From positions 1 through 32,467 of the forward strand of contig NWBJ01000125.1 in the NCBI GenBank assembly GCA_002633115.1: 32,467 bases of DNA, given 5' to 3'. The notes below the pieces were generated by a model that was given only the letters and a program-made list of their open reading frames with translations, was not told the DNA's origin and searched no databases. The first letter of the stretch is position 1. Every line of letters begins with the position of its first letter. This DNA comes from Muribaculaceae bacterium Zag1 (GTDB lineage: Bacteria; Bacteroidota; Bacteroidia; Bacteroidales; Muribaculaceae). This document shows positions 23,015 to 31,448 of the stretch, piece after piece. Both the position numbers and the translations under genes were made by a program.

Positions 23015-25252
23015 ATGAAAAATTGGATAATTACAATCTTATCTATTTTGGCATTTACGGCCAATGCGCAAACGATCAAACATCCGTCGCTGCTGTTTAC
23101 GCCTGATAGGGTGAAGGCCGCCATGAAGCGCTGTGACACCGACACGGCCCAGGCGTCGGCTTGGCACTCGATTCTCGAACGCGCTGATGCCGAATTGGAG
23201 CGCAGCGACGTGCGCTCCCTCCAATACCCGGCTCTCGCCTACCAAGCCACTGGCGAGCGCAAATACGCCAACAAGGTAGTAGATATACTCAAGTCCACCG
23301 CCAAGGTCGATTCCTGGGCCGATGCCGAGATGATGATGCGCAACCCCGCCTGGCGCAGCGAACTCCAAATGGCGCATCGCGCCTTCCAACTCGCTGTAGG
23401 GTATGATGCGGTCTACGACTGCCTCACCCCTACCGAGCGCAAGGAGATAGCGCAAGGCTTGTGGTGCTTGGCAGTCGAGCCGTTGCTCGGCGACTGGATA
23501 TTGGAACCAACGCGCATCCACTCGCTCAACTCGATGGGCCATAATTGGTGGAGCTCCTGCGTGGGCATGGGCGGCTTGTTGGCCCTCGCCATCAGCAATG
23601 AGTTGCCCGAGGCTCGCGAGGCCGCGCAGAGGGCCGTAGAATTGCTCCCTGAATGGTTCGACTTCGCAGGCGACCAAGTGCAGCGCAAGTCGCGCAGCTT
23701 CGACCGCGATGGCGGCATGTATGAGAGCATCAACTATGCCAGCTTTGGCATCACCGAGGCGTTGCTGCTGCGCATGGCGTGGCTCAATTCCCACCCCGGA
23801 GCCAAGCTCGAATCTCTGCCGCAGATGGCTCAGTTGAGCGATTTCTTTTGCCACGTGGCCTATCCGCGCACGGGCATGCTCTACAGCATCAACTTTGGCG
23901 ACAGCCATAAGAATGTCACTGGCGAGAGTTCGATGCTTCTGGCTTATGCCATGGGCGAGGAAAATCCCAACACCCTATGGTATGTCAATCAGTTGGAGCC
24001 CGGTCAGCACTGGGAGGGTTTTCCGCGCCACTATCCTATGGGATTTCTGTATACTCCTGACTTGAACAAAGCGCCTGTTACCCCTACTCTGCCCAAGGAG
24101 CAACTGTGGGAAGATTTCGGTTGGGCCACTATGCGTGATTCGTGGGCGCCAGATGCCACGATGTTGGCGGTAAAATGTGGTGCCACGTGGAACCATGCCC
24201 ATGCCGATGCCGCCTCATTAATTCTTTTTCATAAAGGAGTTGACATTATAAAGGACGCTGGCAATTGCAGCTATGGCAAGCCAGAATACCGCAATTATTT
24301 CTTCCAGAGCGATGCCCACAATGTTGTGAAATTCAACGGCAAGGGCCAAAGCGCCTATCAGCAATATCATGGCACTTTATTGCCGGGGTCGCTCAGCGGC
24401 ATAGTGGCTGGCGACCGTATGCGATATCTTATGGCTGATGCCACTGGGCCAACTGCTGACAATTTCGCTCGCAATCAGCGCCACTATCTGTGGGTGGGCA
24501 GCGTGTTGCTCGTCATAGATGATCTGAAGACGCACGAGGCTGGCCAATTTGAGTGGTTGTGGCATCCCGGAGGCGAAACTCGCAAGGTTGGGGGAGACCT
24601 GGTGGTCACCAATGGCGATGCCTCGGCAATTATCCGTCCTCTGTATCCTCAGCCTTTGGCCCCGAGCAATTATGTGCATGACTATCCCGAGATGTTATAT
24701 TGGGATGTTTTGCAAGGGCCGACCGAGGATCTCCGTGGCACTGAGGATTATTATTCGCTCAAACTGCCCGGGCAGCATGACCGCATTAAGGCAGTCACAG
24801 CGATTATCCTCAAGGACAGTCCCGACCAACGCGACCTGCCCACAATCGAGAAGCGTGAAGGCAAGGATTGGATTGGTCTGCGCATCACTGAGGGTGGCAA
24901 GGTCACCGATGTTTACATCAATCAGCTTGCTGATGGGCGGTTGATGCATCTCAATTCTTGGATTGAGGCTGACGGTTGGAGCACCGATGCCTACCTTCTG
25001 GCCATCTCGCCCGATGAGCAGCTCATCGTCTATGGCAGCGCCCTCCGTCGCGACGGCCTAACTCATTTCTCTTCCCTCTCCAAGCTCAACCTCCTCGCCG
25101 AGCGCTCCGGTACCGCCCTCTCCCTCCACGCCACCGGGCAGCCTCGCCTCCATTTCTCCCTCTGTCCCTCCTCCCGCCCCTCAACCCTCACCCTCAATGG
25201 CACCCCCACCCCCATCACCCTCTCCGATGGCCTAATAACTATCAAAAAATGA
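23015..25252 (+). CDS. Heparinase II/III-type polysaccharide lyase
   Basis: 745 residues. Signal peptide MKNWIITILSILAFTANAQ. An (alpha/alpha) toroid covers residues about 25-330: LQMAHRAFQLAVGYDAVYD, HNWWSSCVGMGGLLALAI, and DGGMYESINYASFGI with the catalytic-type Tyr (about 241). The heparinase II/III beta-sandwich follows with WNHAHADAAS (about 392-401, metal/substrate His), DAGNCSYGKPEYRNYFFQSD and HNVVKFNG. Such enzymes cut uronic-acid polysaccharides by beta-elimination and leave unsaturated ends, the substrate of the GH88 protein here. The PL family number cannot be fixed from sequence by eye; PL33- or PL35-like are candidates. The gene is bracketed tightly by inverted repeats, and its TGA stop lies inside the downstream repeat. 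Confidence 0.87.
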   Translation: MKNWIITILSILAFTANAQTIKHPSLLFTPDRVKAAMKRCDTDTAQASAWHSILERADAELERSDVRSLQYPALAYQATGERKYANKVVDILKSTAKVDSWADAEMMMRNPAWRSELQMAHRAFQLAVGYDAVYDCLTPTERKEIAQGLWCLAVEPLLGDWILEPTRIHSLNSMGHNWWSSCVGMGGLLALAISNELPEAREAAQRAVELLPEWFDFAGDQVQRKSRSFDRDGGMYESINYASFGITEALLLRMAWLNSHPGAKLESLPQMAQLSDFFCHVAYPRTGMLYSINFGDSHKNVTGESSMLLAYAMGEENPNTLWYVNQLEPGQHWEGFPRHYPMGFLYTPDLNKAPVTPTLPKEQLWEDFGWATMRDSWAPDATMLAVKCGATWNHAHADAASLILFHKGVDIIKDAGNCSYGKPEYRNYFFQSDAHNVVKFNGKGQSAYQQYHGTLLPGSLSGIVAGDRMRYLMADATGPTADNFARNQRHYLWVGSVLLVIDDLKTHEAGQFEWLWHPGGETRKVGGDLVVTNGDASAIIRPLYPQPLAPSNYVHDYPEMLYWDVLQGPTEDLRGTEDYYSLKLPGQHDRIKAVTAIILKDSPDQRDLPTIEKREGKDWIGLRITEGGKVTDVYINQLADGRLMHLNSWIEADGWSTDAYLLAISPDEQLIVYGSALRRDGLTHFSSLSKLNLLAERSGTALSLHATGQPRLHFSLCPSSRPSTLTLNGTPTPITLSDGLITIKK

Positions 25253-25380
25253 AACAACCCCTACGGGGTAGCATTGAGGGGATCGCCTCAGAGCTAGATG
25301 AAACAACCCCTACGGGGTAGCATTGAGGGGATCGCCTCAGGGCTAGAGGAAACAACCCCTACGGGGTAGCATTGAGGGGG
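25250..25380. repeat. Three 49-bp-period hairpin repeats downstream of the lyase gene
   Basis: Units begin at 25250/51, 25299/300 and 25348/49. The core GAAACAACCCCTACGGGG continues as TAGCATTGAGGGG, with a CCCC/GGGG hairpin and a conserved 17-18-bp linker containing CGCCTCAG and GCTAGA. The orientation is inverted relative to 22928-23008. The first unit supplies the lyase stop codon (TGA 25250-25252). The linkers are conserved, so this is not a CRISPR array. Confidence 0.9.
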
Positions 25381-25384
25381 ACTT

Positions 25385-25510
25385 ATGGTCAGTAGGGTGG
25401 ATGCCCTCCACAGAGGGCCCAAAGGGCCCGTGCTAGCCGTAACCCGGCATGACCGTAGGGAATGCCGGGACAGGAGAGCTGATCCCGCCCACAGAACCCC
25501 CAAAGGGGGC
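25385..25510. other. Hairpin-dense G+C-rich intergenic segment
   Basis: No gene is seen. Three perfect hairpins lie in a row: GGGCCC-AAA-GGGCCC (25415-25429), CCCGGCAT with ATGCCGGG (25443-25450 and 25462-25469), and CCCCC-AAA-GGGGG (25497-25509). Together with the three preceding repeat units, about 260 bp between the lyase and GH97 genes is almost continuously hairpin-forming. It could stall transcription, stabilise mRNA ends, or be a REP-like element cluster. Confidence 0.7.
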
Positions 25511-25543
25511 GATTTAATATGGAAAATCTATAATATTCAATTC

Positions 25544-25551
25544 TATATTTG
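25544..25551 (+). promoter_or_regulatory. -7 promoter element ahead of the GH97 gene
   Basis: TATATTTG matches TAnnTTTG exactly and lies in A+T-rich DNA after the hairpin cluster, 22 nt before the GH97 ATG (25573). No clear TTTG is seen 19-21 bp upstream, so the promoter is weak or activator-dependent. Confidence 0.4.
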
Positions 25552-25572
25552 AATTATAAATATCTATTGATA

Positions 25573-27468
25573 ATGAATAAGTTAATAAAATATTTTACTA
25601 TATTTTTGGTTGTATTGCCTGCTTTGGGTTATGCTGCTGGTGATAGGGCTACAGAATTGACGATCCAGTCGCCATCGGGTGACTGTCAGGCGCGGTTTTG
25701 GAAGGAGGGGAAGGTGCTGAGATATGAGGTGAAATACAAAAAACAGGAGGCGGTGCTGCCATCGAGGGCTGGGCTGCAGCTTGACAATTGGGCCTGGGAG
25801 ATGGCTCTCGGTAAGCGGGATTTGGAGCAGCCAGATTGCTGGATGGATCTGCTCCAAGTCGATAGCGTGACAGTCAATCCAGCCGTTGATGAGACTTGGC
25901 AACCGCTGTATGGCGAACGCAGCACAGTTATGAATTGCTATAACAGCGCCACGCTGCATCTGAGCCGCCATGACAATAGCGATTACCGGTTGGATGTCGA
26001 GGTAAGAGCCTACAACCAGGGAGTGGCGTTCCGGTATTTCTTCCCGGAACATCCGGCAGCGATTTTTCATAAGGTGACCCAGGATCTCACCGACTATTCC
26101 CTACCCCACGGCACCATGGCTTGGAGCCAACGATGGGCCCAAGCCACCCACGATTACACGCCCATTGACAGCATCACAGTGCCAGTTGAGCGCCCGCTGA
26201 CTATGCAATTGCCCAGCGGCGCCTGGGTGGCTCTGCTCGATGCAGATGTCGATGACTGGTGCTTGACAAAATTTGTTGCCGACTCCGAGGCGCCATCGAC
26301 CCTCCACTCAGTGATGTACAGCCCTGTTGACCTCGTGACCTATTGCGCCACGCCGTGGCGAGTGATAATGCTTGCCGACAGCCCAGGACAGCTATTGGAG
26401 AATAACGACATCGTGCTCAATCTGAATCCGCGCTGCGAGATAGAAGACACCTCCTGGATCAAGCCTGGCAAAATCATGCGCTGTACCCAGCTCACTACTG
26501 AGGCTGGAAAAGAAGTGATTGATTTTTGCGCCAAGAATAATTTCCAATACATGCTCTACGACTGGAAATGGTACGAGCCCTGCACCAGCCACGACGGCGA
26601 TGCCACCCAGGTGATCGATGCCATCGATATGCCCGAGGTAGCACAGTATGGCCGGGAGCATGGCGTGGGCGTGTGGCTGTACGTCAATCAGCATGCGCTG
26701 ATGAAGCAGCAGCGCCAACTCTTCCCCTTGCTTCGCGATTGGGGCATCGTGGGCGTAAAGTCCGGATTTGTGCAATACGCCTCGCATCGCTGGGCCACCT
26801 GGCTGCACGACATGGTGCGCCTTGCCGCCGACAATCAATTGATGATGAATATTCACGATGAATTCAGACCATCGGGATTTTCGCGCACCTACCCCAACCT
26901 GCTTACCCAGGAGGGCATCTGCGGCAATGAGGAATGGCCCGATGCCGACCACGACTGTACCCTACCCTTTACCCGCATGCTATGCGGTGCTGCCGACTAT
27001 ACGATTTGCTATTACGACCCGCGCTTAAAAAATACCCACGGCCACCAATTGGCGGCATCACTGGTGTATTACAGTCCGCTGCTGACAGTGCTGTGGTACG
27101 ACACGCCGAGCCGCTGCCACGGCGAACCAGAGATGGAATGGTTCGCAGAGCTTCCTACAGTCTGGGACGACACCCGAGTGCTCTCAGGCTACCCTGGTCA
27201 ACCGGTTGTAATGGCTCGCCGCAAGGGCGATGACTGGTGGCTGGCAGCCATGGGCAACAACCAGGCCTCGCTACAGACCGTAAATCTGGGCTTTCTCAGT
27301 CCGGACAAAGAATATTGTGTGACATTATACTCTGATGATGAAAACGCGTCTACGGCCACTAAAATTAGCCTCAGCGAGCGCACAGTCACCTCGGATGACA
27401 CCCTCACCCTCCCGCTACAACCTCGCGGAGGAGCAGCCGCCAAAATCAGAATGAAAAGTGAAAAATGA
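25573..27468 (+). CDS. GH97 glycoside hydrolase, SusB-like by active-site pattern
   Basis: 631 residues from the ATG at 25573; an earlier in-frame TTG at 25549 overlaps the -7 box and is unlikely. Signal peptide MNKLIKYFTIFLVVLPALGYA. An N-terminal GH97 beta-sandwich (about 28-270) is followed by a (beta/alpha)8 barrel: YMLYDWKWYEP, GVGVWLYVNQHALM, WGIVGVKSGFV, MNIHDEFRPSGFSRTYPNLL, TQEGICGNEEWP, LPFTRMLCGAADYT. Then comes a C-terminal beta-domain. In retaining GH97 alpha-galactosidases the barrel strand reads VKVDF with an Asp nucleophile; here it is VKSGF, as in the inverting SusB group, so an inverting alpha-glycosidase is expected. The position matching the SusB base region HEATRPTG reads HDEFRPSG. 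The last codons and stop lie in a simple repeat. Confidence 0.9.
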   Translation: MNKLIKYFTIFLVVLPALGYAAGDRATELTIQSPSGDCQARFWKEGKVLRYEVKYKKQEAVLPSRAGLQLDNWAWEMALGKRDLEQPDCWMDLLQVDSVTVNPAVDETWQPLYGERSTVMNCYNSATLHLSRHDNSDYRLDVEVRAYNQGVAFRYFFPEHPAAIFHKVTQDLTDYSLPHGTMAWSQRWAQATHDYTPIDSITVPVERPLTMQLPSGAWVALLDADVDDWCLTKFVADSEAPSTLHSVMYSPVDLVTYCATPWRVIMLADSPGQLLENNDIVLNLNPRCEIEDTSWIKPGKIMRCTQLTTEAGKEVIDFCAKNNFQYMLYDWKWYEPCTSHDGDATQVIDAIDMPEVAQYGREHGVGVWLYVNQHALMKQQRQLFPLLRDWGIVGVKSGFVQYASHRWATWLHDMVRLAADNQLMMNIHDEFRPSGFSRTYPNLLTQEGICGNEEWPDADHDCTLPFTRMLCGAADYTICYYDPRLKNTHGHQLAASLVYYSPLLTVLWYDTPSRCHGEPEMEWFAELPTVWDDTRVLSGYPGQPVVMARRKGDDWWLAAMGNNQASLQTVNLGFLSPDKEYCVTLYSDDENASTATKISLSERTVTSDDTLTLPLQPRGGAAAKIRMKSEK

Positions 27469-27531
27469 AAAATGAAAAATATCCCCGGTGGGGAATGAAA
27501 AGTGAAAAATGAAGAATGAAAAATATTTGAT
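27452..27531. repeat. ATGAAAAAT-type repeat at the GH97-GH43 junction
   Basis: ATGAAAAGTGAAAAATGA occurs at 27452 and again at about 27495, separated by more ATGAAAAAT copies and a CCCC-GGT-GGGG mini-hairpin (27483-27493). The first copy encodes the last residues (MKSEK) and stop of the GH97 gene. The second supplies the start codon and MKNEK of the GH43 gene. Confidence 0.8.
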
Positions 27532-29140
27532 GGCGGTGGCCATGGTGGTCTTGGCGGTGGGCCAGGGCAGGGCGCTGGAATATACCAATCCGATCATTCA
27601 TGCTGATTATAGCGACCCGGATGCGTGTCGGTGGGGAGAAGCGTATTATATGACCGCCTCGAGTTTTAATTGCGCGCCGGGATTGCCAATTCTCAAAAGC
27701 GAGGACTTGGTGAATTGGCAAATCGTCAATTACGCCCTCGATGCGGTGCCTCCGCTCGACTATTACGATGCCGCTCCGCGCCACGGCAAGGGAGTGTGGG
27801 CCCCGAGCATACGCGAGCACGATGGCGAAATGTATATCTACTGGGGCGACCCGGATTTCGGCATCTATATGGTCAAGACCGCCGACCCCGAGGGCCAGTG
27901 GGAAGAGCCAGTGTTGGTGGTGCCGGGCCGAGGCATGATCGACCCGTGCCCATTGTGGGACGATGACGGGCGCGTATGGCTCGTAAACGGCTGGGCTGGA
28001 AGCCGCGCCGGATTCAACAGCGTACTGACGATGCGCGAACTATCAGCCGATGGCACTCGCGCTATCTCTCAGCCTGTGATGGTATATGACGGCAACGACG
28101 GAGTGAACCATACCGTCGAAGGTCCGAAGCTGTACAAGCGCGGTGGCTATTACTATATCTTCGCGCCAGCTGGCGGCGTAGCCACCGGTTGGCAGTTGGC
28201 AATGCGGTCTAAGGATATTCTTGGCCCTTACGAGAGCAAAATAGTGATGGCTCAGGGCGACAGCCCTATCAACGGCCCCCACCAGGGCGCTTGGGTCGAG
28301 ACCGAGCAGGGCGAGGACTGGTTTATCCATTTCCAAGACAAGGGCGCTTATGGCCGAGTACTGCATCTGCAACCTATGGCGTGGCATGACGGTTGGCCAG
28401 TGATAGGCATCGACGCCGATGGCGATGGCTGCGGCGAGCCGGTGACAAAGCATGCCTTCCCTACTCTCCCAAAGGCTCAGAAACAACAGAAAGTCAACAT
28501 CATAGACAATTTCGACACTCCGCGTCTCGGCCTCGACTGGGAGTGGCATGCCAATTATCACCAAGAATACGGATTCCCCACCCCGATGGGATTTTTCCGC
28601 CTCTACAGCCATCAGCTAAGTCCCGACTTTGTGAATATGTGGGAAGTGCCAAATATGCTGCTGCAGAAATATCCAGCCGAGAAATTCACCGCTACGGCAA
28701 AAGTCAAGATGGGGGCCAAAGGCGACGACTCTGGCAGCCGCGCCGGTCTGATATCAATGGGCTGGGACTATTGCGCATTAGTGTTGGAAAAAGACGGCGA
28801 GGATTTCGCCATCAAGCGCATCACTTGCGTTGATGCCGAGCAGGGCAATCCCGAGAGGGTGGAAACCATAGCCACCCTACCCGCCTCGCGCATCTACGAG
28901 GCTGGCGCACAGCCCAATTATGAGCGCGACCTGTGGCTGCGCATGGATGTTCGGCCCGGGGCCATTGCGCAATTCAGCTACAGCACAGATGGCAAAAAAT
29001 TTATCCCTGCCGGCGAGCCATTCCAGGCTCGGGCAGGGAAATGGATAGGGGCCAAGGTCGGCTTGGTAGCCACATCGCCCCAAGGCTGCCCCAAGGCGTG
29101 GCTCGACATCGACCAATTCACGCTGCAAGAACGTCAGTAG
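27509..29140 (+). CDS. GH43-family beta-xylosidase/alpha-L-arabinofuranosidase-like enzyme with C-terminal beta-sandwich
   Basis: 543 residues. Signal peptide MKNEKYLMAVAMVVLAVGQGRA, or a start at 27530. A five-bladed propeller has the three GH43 acids: general base Asp36 in YSDPDACRW, pKa-setting Asp145 in GRGMIDPCPLW, and acid Glu204 in HTVEGPKLYKR. Also present are VWAPSIREHDGEMYIYW and NGPHQGAWVET. Residues about 330-540 are the GH43 C-terminal beta-sandwich (DUF1349/GH43_C2 type: RLGLDWEWHANY, FTATAKVKMGAKGDDSGSRAGL). The two-domain layout suits GH43_12-like subfamilies, which act on xylosides, arabinosides or galactosides; the substrate is not certain. Last PUL gene; its stop overlaps the converging lipoprotein gene by 7 nt. 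Confidence 0.9.
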   Translation: MKNEKYLMAVAMVVLAVGQGRALEYTNPIIHADYSDPDACRWGEAYYMTASSFNCAPGLPILKSEDLVNWQIVNYALDAVPPLDYYDAAPRHGKGVWAPSIREHDGEMYIYWGDPDFGIYMVKTADPEGQWEEPVLVVPGRGMIDPCPLWDDDGRVWLVNGWAGSRAGFNSVLTMRELSADGTRAISQPVMVYDGNDGVNHTVEGPKLYKRGGYYYIFAPAGGVATGWQLAMRSKDILGPYESKIVMAQGDSPINGPHQGAWVETEQGEDWFIHFQDKGAYGRVLHLQPMAWHDGWPVIGIDADGDGCGEPVTKHAFPTLPKAQKQQKVNIIDNFDTPRLGLDWEWHANYHQEYGFPTPMGFFRLYSHQLSPDFVNMWEVPNMLLQKYPAEKFTATAKVKMGAKGDDSGSRAGLISMGWDYCALVLEKDGEDFAIKRITCVDAEQGNPERVETIATLPASRIYEAGAQPNYERDLWLRMDVRPGAIAQFSYSTDGKKFIPAGEPFQARAGKWIGAKVGLVATSPQGCPKAWLDIDQFTLQERQ

Positions 29141-31128
29141 TTGGTCTTGAATCCGCCCGTGTTGAGATAGTTGTTGCTGTTGGTGGTGCCATAGCCGCCA
29201 TAGCCATAGCCTCCGTATTCGTCTTCTTCCTCTTCATCGTCGGTCGGCCGCTTCTCGCCATCCTTCAGTTTAGGCTTGTTCTTCTTGATGTCGTAGGGCT
29301 TCTGCAGGTCGATGGCTACCTCGTAGATGTTCCAATCTTGCGCTATGTCCCAATTCTTCTTGAGGTTGATTTTCTTGGGATAATAGTACACCTCCTCGGG
29401 TTGGATCGAATCGAGCAGTCCGGTGTCCCATACGCCGTTGTCGTTGGCATCGAGGAATAGTCGAGCATACACCGTGCCAGGCTTCTGGAATGGGAAGTAG
29501 GCTTGACCCTCTACCACCGGTGCTATGGCTATCACCTTGTCGCTCTTGTCGAGCAACTCTACCATTGCCGGGATAGTGTCAAGTCCGATTACATTGAATA
29601 GCAGGTTGGCGTACTCTTCGGCCTTCTTGACCGTAAACTCATGGTTGACAGTATTGTTCCACTCGCCGTAGATATTGGTGATAGCCGCCGAGTCTACGGT
29701 GAGTTTGTATCTTTCGCCCTCAGCCCAATTGACATACATGCGCCTGTGGGTCAGCGGCTGCAGCGAGTCGATTTCGAAATACACGTCTGGCACCGGGATC
29801 CACAGGGTGTCTTCCTTGATGGCCAGATGCACCCCCTCGTCGATCAGCGTGTCGATGGGCTGCGAGGCTTTGAAGATTAGGGGCAGGTTAAGCTCCTGGT
29901 TGGTGCCGGTGACTGCCGAGAATTGCATAAAAGTGGGCTGGGGAACGGGTGGGGGAAGCGTGTCGTTTTCCTCATCCTCTTTTTTCTTTTTCTTCTTCTC
30001 TTCTTTCACCTTAGGCTCTTTCCAGAAAAATTTCAGGGTGTCGGCCTTCCATGTCAGTTGGTCGGCTGTGTCGGTGCGCAGATACTTGACCGACAGGTAC
30101 AGTGAGTCCATGGCCAGGACCGTGGTGTCGCGTATCCAATATTCGAGCGAGTCGCGGGTAGGGTTGGGGTGGAGCAGGGCCCAGTCGATGGCATTGGCGC
30201 CCTCCAATGGGCCTTTGGCTATTGTAATCTCGGGCAGCGAGTCGGATGGCGCGGCCATCTGCAGGGTGATGCGCCTGCGCTCGGGGCGAGCATAATCCTT
30301 GAGATATTGGGATTGATAACCCTCGTTGAACCAGCACAATAGCAGGTCGTTGGGGAAATAAGCCGTGCCGGCTCTTTGCACCAGCGAGTCTTGGTTGAGC
30401 CAAGAGCGCAGGGTGTCGGTGACGGTGATGGGCTCAGTCCAGGGCGAGACGGTGACATCGTAGAATGCCACATCCTCAGAGCGGTCCCATTTGTAGTCGC
30501 GGTTCAGGTCGTTGAGAGCGTAAATGCGATATTCGCCGGGCTTGAGGTTGTGGATGGTGAATTGTCCCAGCTGGTTGGTGCGGGCTACGCGCTCAAAGGG
30601 TAGGGTGCGCACTGCGGTGTCTGACAGGTTGCTGTATATTCCCACCAGTATGCTCTGGGCTGGCTCGAGGGTGCGTGCCTCGACCACCATGCCGCTGATG
30701 CGCAGGGTGTCGATCGAGTCGCCAGTCGAGAATGCGGTGGTGAATCCGTCGAGGATGTTGCCCTCGTTGAGATCCTTGATTGCATCGCCAAAGTCGATGG
30801 TGTAGGTCATATTGGGGATAAGGCTGTCCTTAAGTTCGACAGTGACGTGGCGCCCATTGGAGCTTACCGACGGGTTGGTCTTTTGCACTGGCGATACGAT
30901 GACCTTGTTGAATGCGTCTTGCAGCTGTATGTTCTCGTTGAATATGATGTCAATTTTCTGCTTGTCGACATTTTTGGCCTCGGGGGCCGGATTTGACGAC
31001 ACGAAGACTGGCGGCTCAGTGTCCTTTGGCCCACCCTGGGGGCGGCCCACGCTGGCGCAAGCAGCCAAGCCCATTGCCAATATGGCAATGAGCAACCAAT
31101 GCAGCGATGATTTCTTACTCACTTTCAT
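29134..31128 (-). CDS. Conserved Ig-like domain lipoprotein of Bacteroidota
   Basis: 664 residues. Lipobox LAAC (about Cys24), then SVGRPQGGPKDTEPPVF, a hallmark opening of this widespread Bacteroidota family. Residues about 38-140 are a bacterial Ig (Ig_5/SbsA-like) domain: SSNPAPEAKNVDKQKIDIIF and MTYTIDFGDAIKDLNEGN. Repeated beta-sandwich units follow, e.g. GQFTIHNLKPGEYRIYALND and ARLFLDANDNGVWD. A Lys/Glu-rich run (VKEEKKKKKKEDEEN, about residue 375) and an acidic, Gly/Tyr-rich tail (DEYGGYGYGGYG) are low-complexity. Function unknown; probably an envelope protein on the periplasmic face or surface. Its ATG overlaps the antitoxin stop (TAATG), so it is translationally coupled to the toxin-antitoxin pair. 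Confidence 0.88.
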   Translation of the reverse strand: MKVSKKSSLHWLLIAILAMGLAACASVGRPQGGPKDTEPPVFVSSNPAPEAKNVDKQKIDIIFNENIQLQDAFNKVIVSPVQKTNPSVSSNGRHVTVELKDSLIPNMTYTIDFGDAIKDLNEGNILDGFTTAFSTGDSIDTLRISGMVVEARTLEPAQSILVGIYSNLSDTAVRTLPFERVARTNQLGQFTIHNLKPGEYRIYALNDLNRDYKWDRSEDVAFYDVTVSPWTEPITVTDTLRSWLNQDSLVQRAGTAYFPNDLLLCWFNEGYQSQYLKDYARPERRRITLQMAAPSDSLPEITIAKGPLEGANAIDWALLHPNPTRDSLEYWIRDTTVLAMDSLYLSVKYLRTDTADQLTWKADTLKFFWKEPKVKEEKKKKKKEDEENDTLPPPVPQPTFMQFSAVTGTNQELNLPLIFKASQPIDTLIDEGVHLAIKEDTLWIPVPDVYFEIDSLQPLTHRRMYVNWAEGERYKLTVDSAAITNIYGEWNNTVNHEFTVKKAEEYANLLFNVIGLDTIPAMVELLDKSDKVIAIAPVVEGQAYFPFQKPGTVYARLFLDANDNGVWDTGLLDSIQPEEVYYYPKKINLKKNWDIAQDWNIYEVAIDLQKPYDIKKNKPKLKDGEKRPTDDEEEEDEYGGYGYGGYGTTNSNNYLNTGGFKTNY

Positions 31129-31448
31129 TATGCTGGCAAAGTAGGAGCTGGCCGTAGTTCAATCACCATGCCCATGGCAGCAGCCATTCTGTATAGAGTC
31201 GCTACTGTAGGTACAATCAGACCTCTCTCGACTTTGGAGATATAGCCTTTGTCTGCCCCTATGCGTTTCCCCAATTCTGCTTGTGTCAAGTGAACGCTTT
31301 TACGAGCATCCAAAAGTATTTGGGCATTATATTCTTCCCAAGCTTTTTCTATGCTTGAATCCCTCTCTTTCGAGCCTTCAGGACCTAAACAATCATCTAA
31401 ATAGGCATCTACATCATAGAGGTCCTTTTGTATTTCTTTTAGTTTCAT
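31128..31448 (-). CDS. higA: XRE-family antitoxin (HigA-like)
   Basis: 106 residues. The N-terminal 45 residues are acidic and helical, probably the toxin-binding part (DVDAYLDDCLGPEGSKERDS). Residues about 50-95 are a Cro/C1-type helix-turn-helix: LTQAELGKRIGADKGYISKV, ERGLIVPTVATLYRMAAAMG. This order (toxin gene first, antitoxin second) is the HigBA arrangement. Its start lies 35 nt inside the toxin gene, and its TAA shares one base with the ATG of the lipoprotein gene. It should repress the promoter at 31763-31794 together with the toxin. The DNA is more A+T-rich than the flanking genes. Confidence 0.88.
   Translation of the reverse strand: MKLKEIQKDLYDVDAYLDDCLGPEGSKERDSSIEKAWEEYNAQILLDARKSVHLTQAELGKRIGADKGYISKVERGLIVPTVATLYRMAAAMGMVIELRPAPTLPA

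Noticed and set aside
23039-23908. Long open frame (289 codons) antisense to the lyase gene
   Set aside because: It lies entirely within a well-supported lyase gene. Its product is Ala/Val/His/Gly-rich as expected from reading G+C-rich codons backwards, and no domain is recognisable.
25250-25380. CRISPR-like array (three repeats with 17-18-nt gaps)
   Set aside because: The gaps are conserved between units rather than unique, are too short for spacers, and no cas genes are present.
25294-25503. 69-codon minus-strand open frame in the hairpin cluster
   Set aside because: It consists of repeat and hairpin sequence only; no support as a gene.
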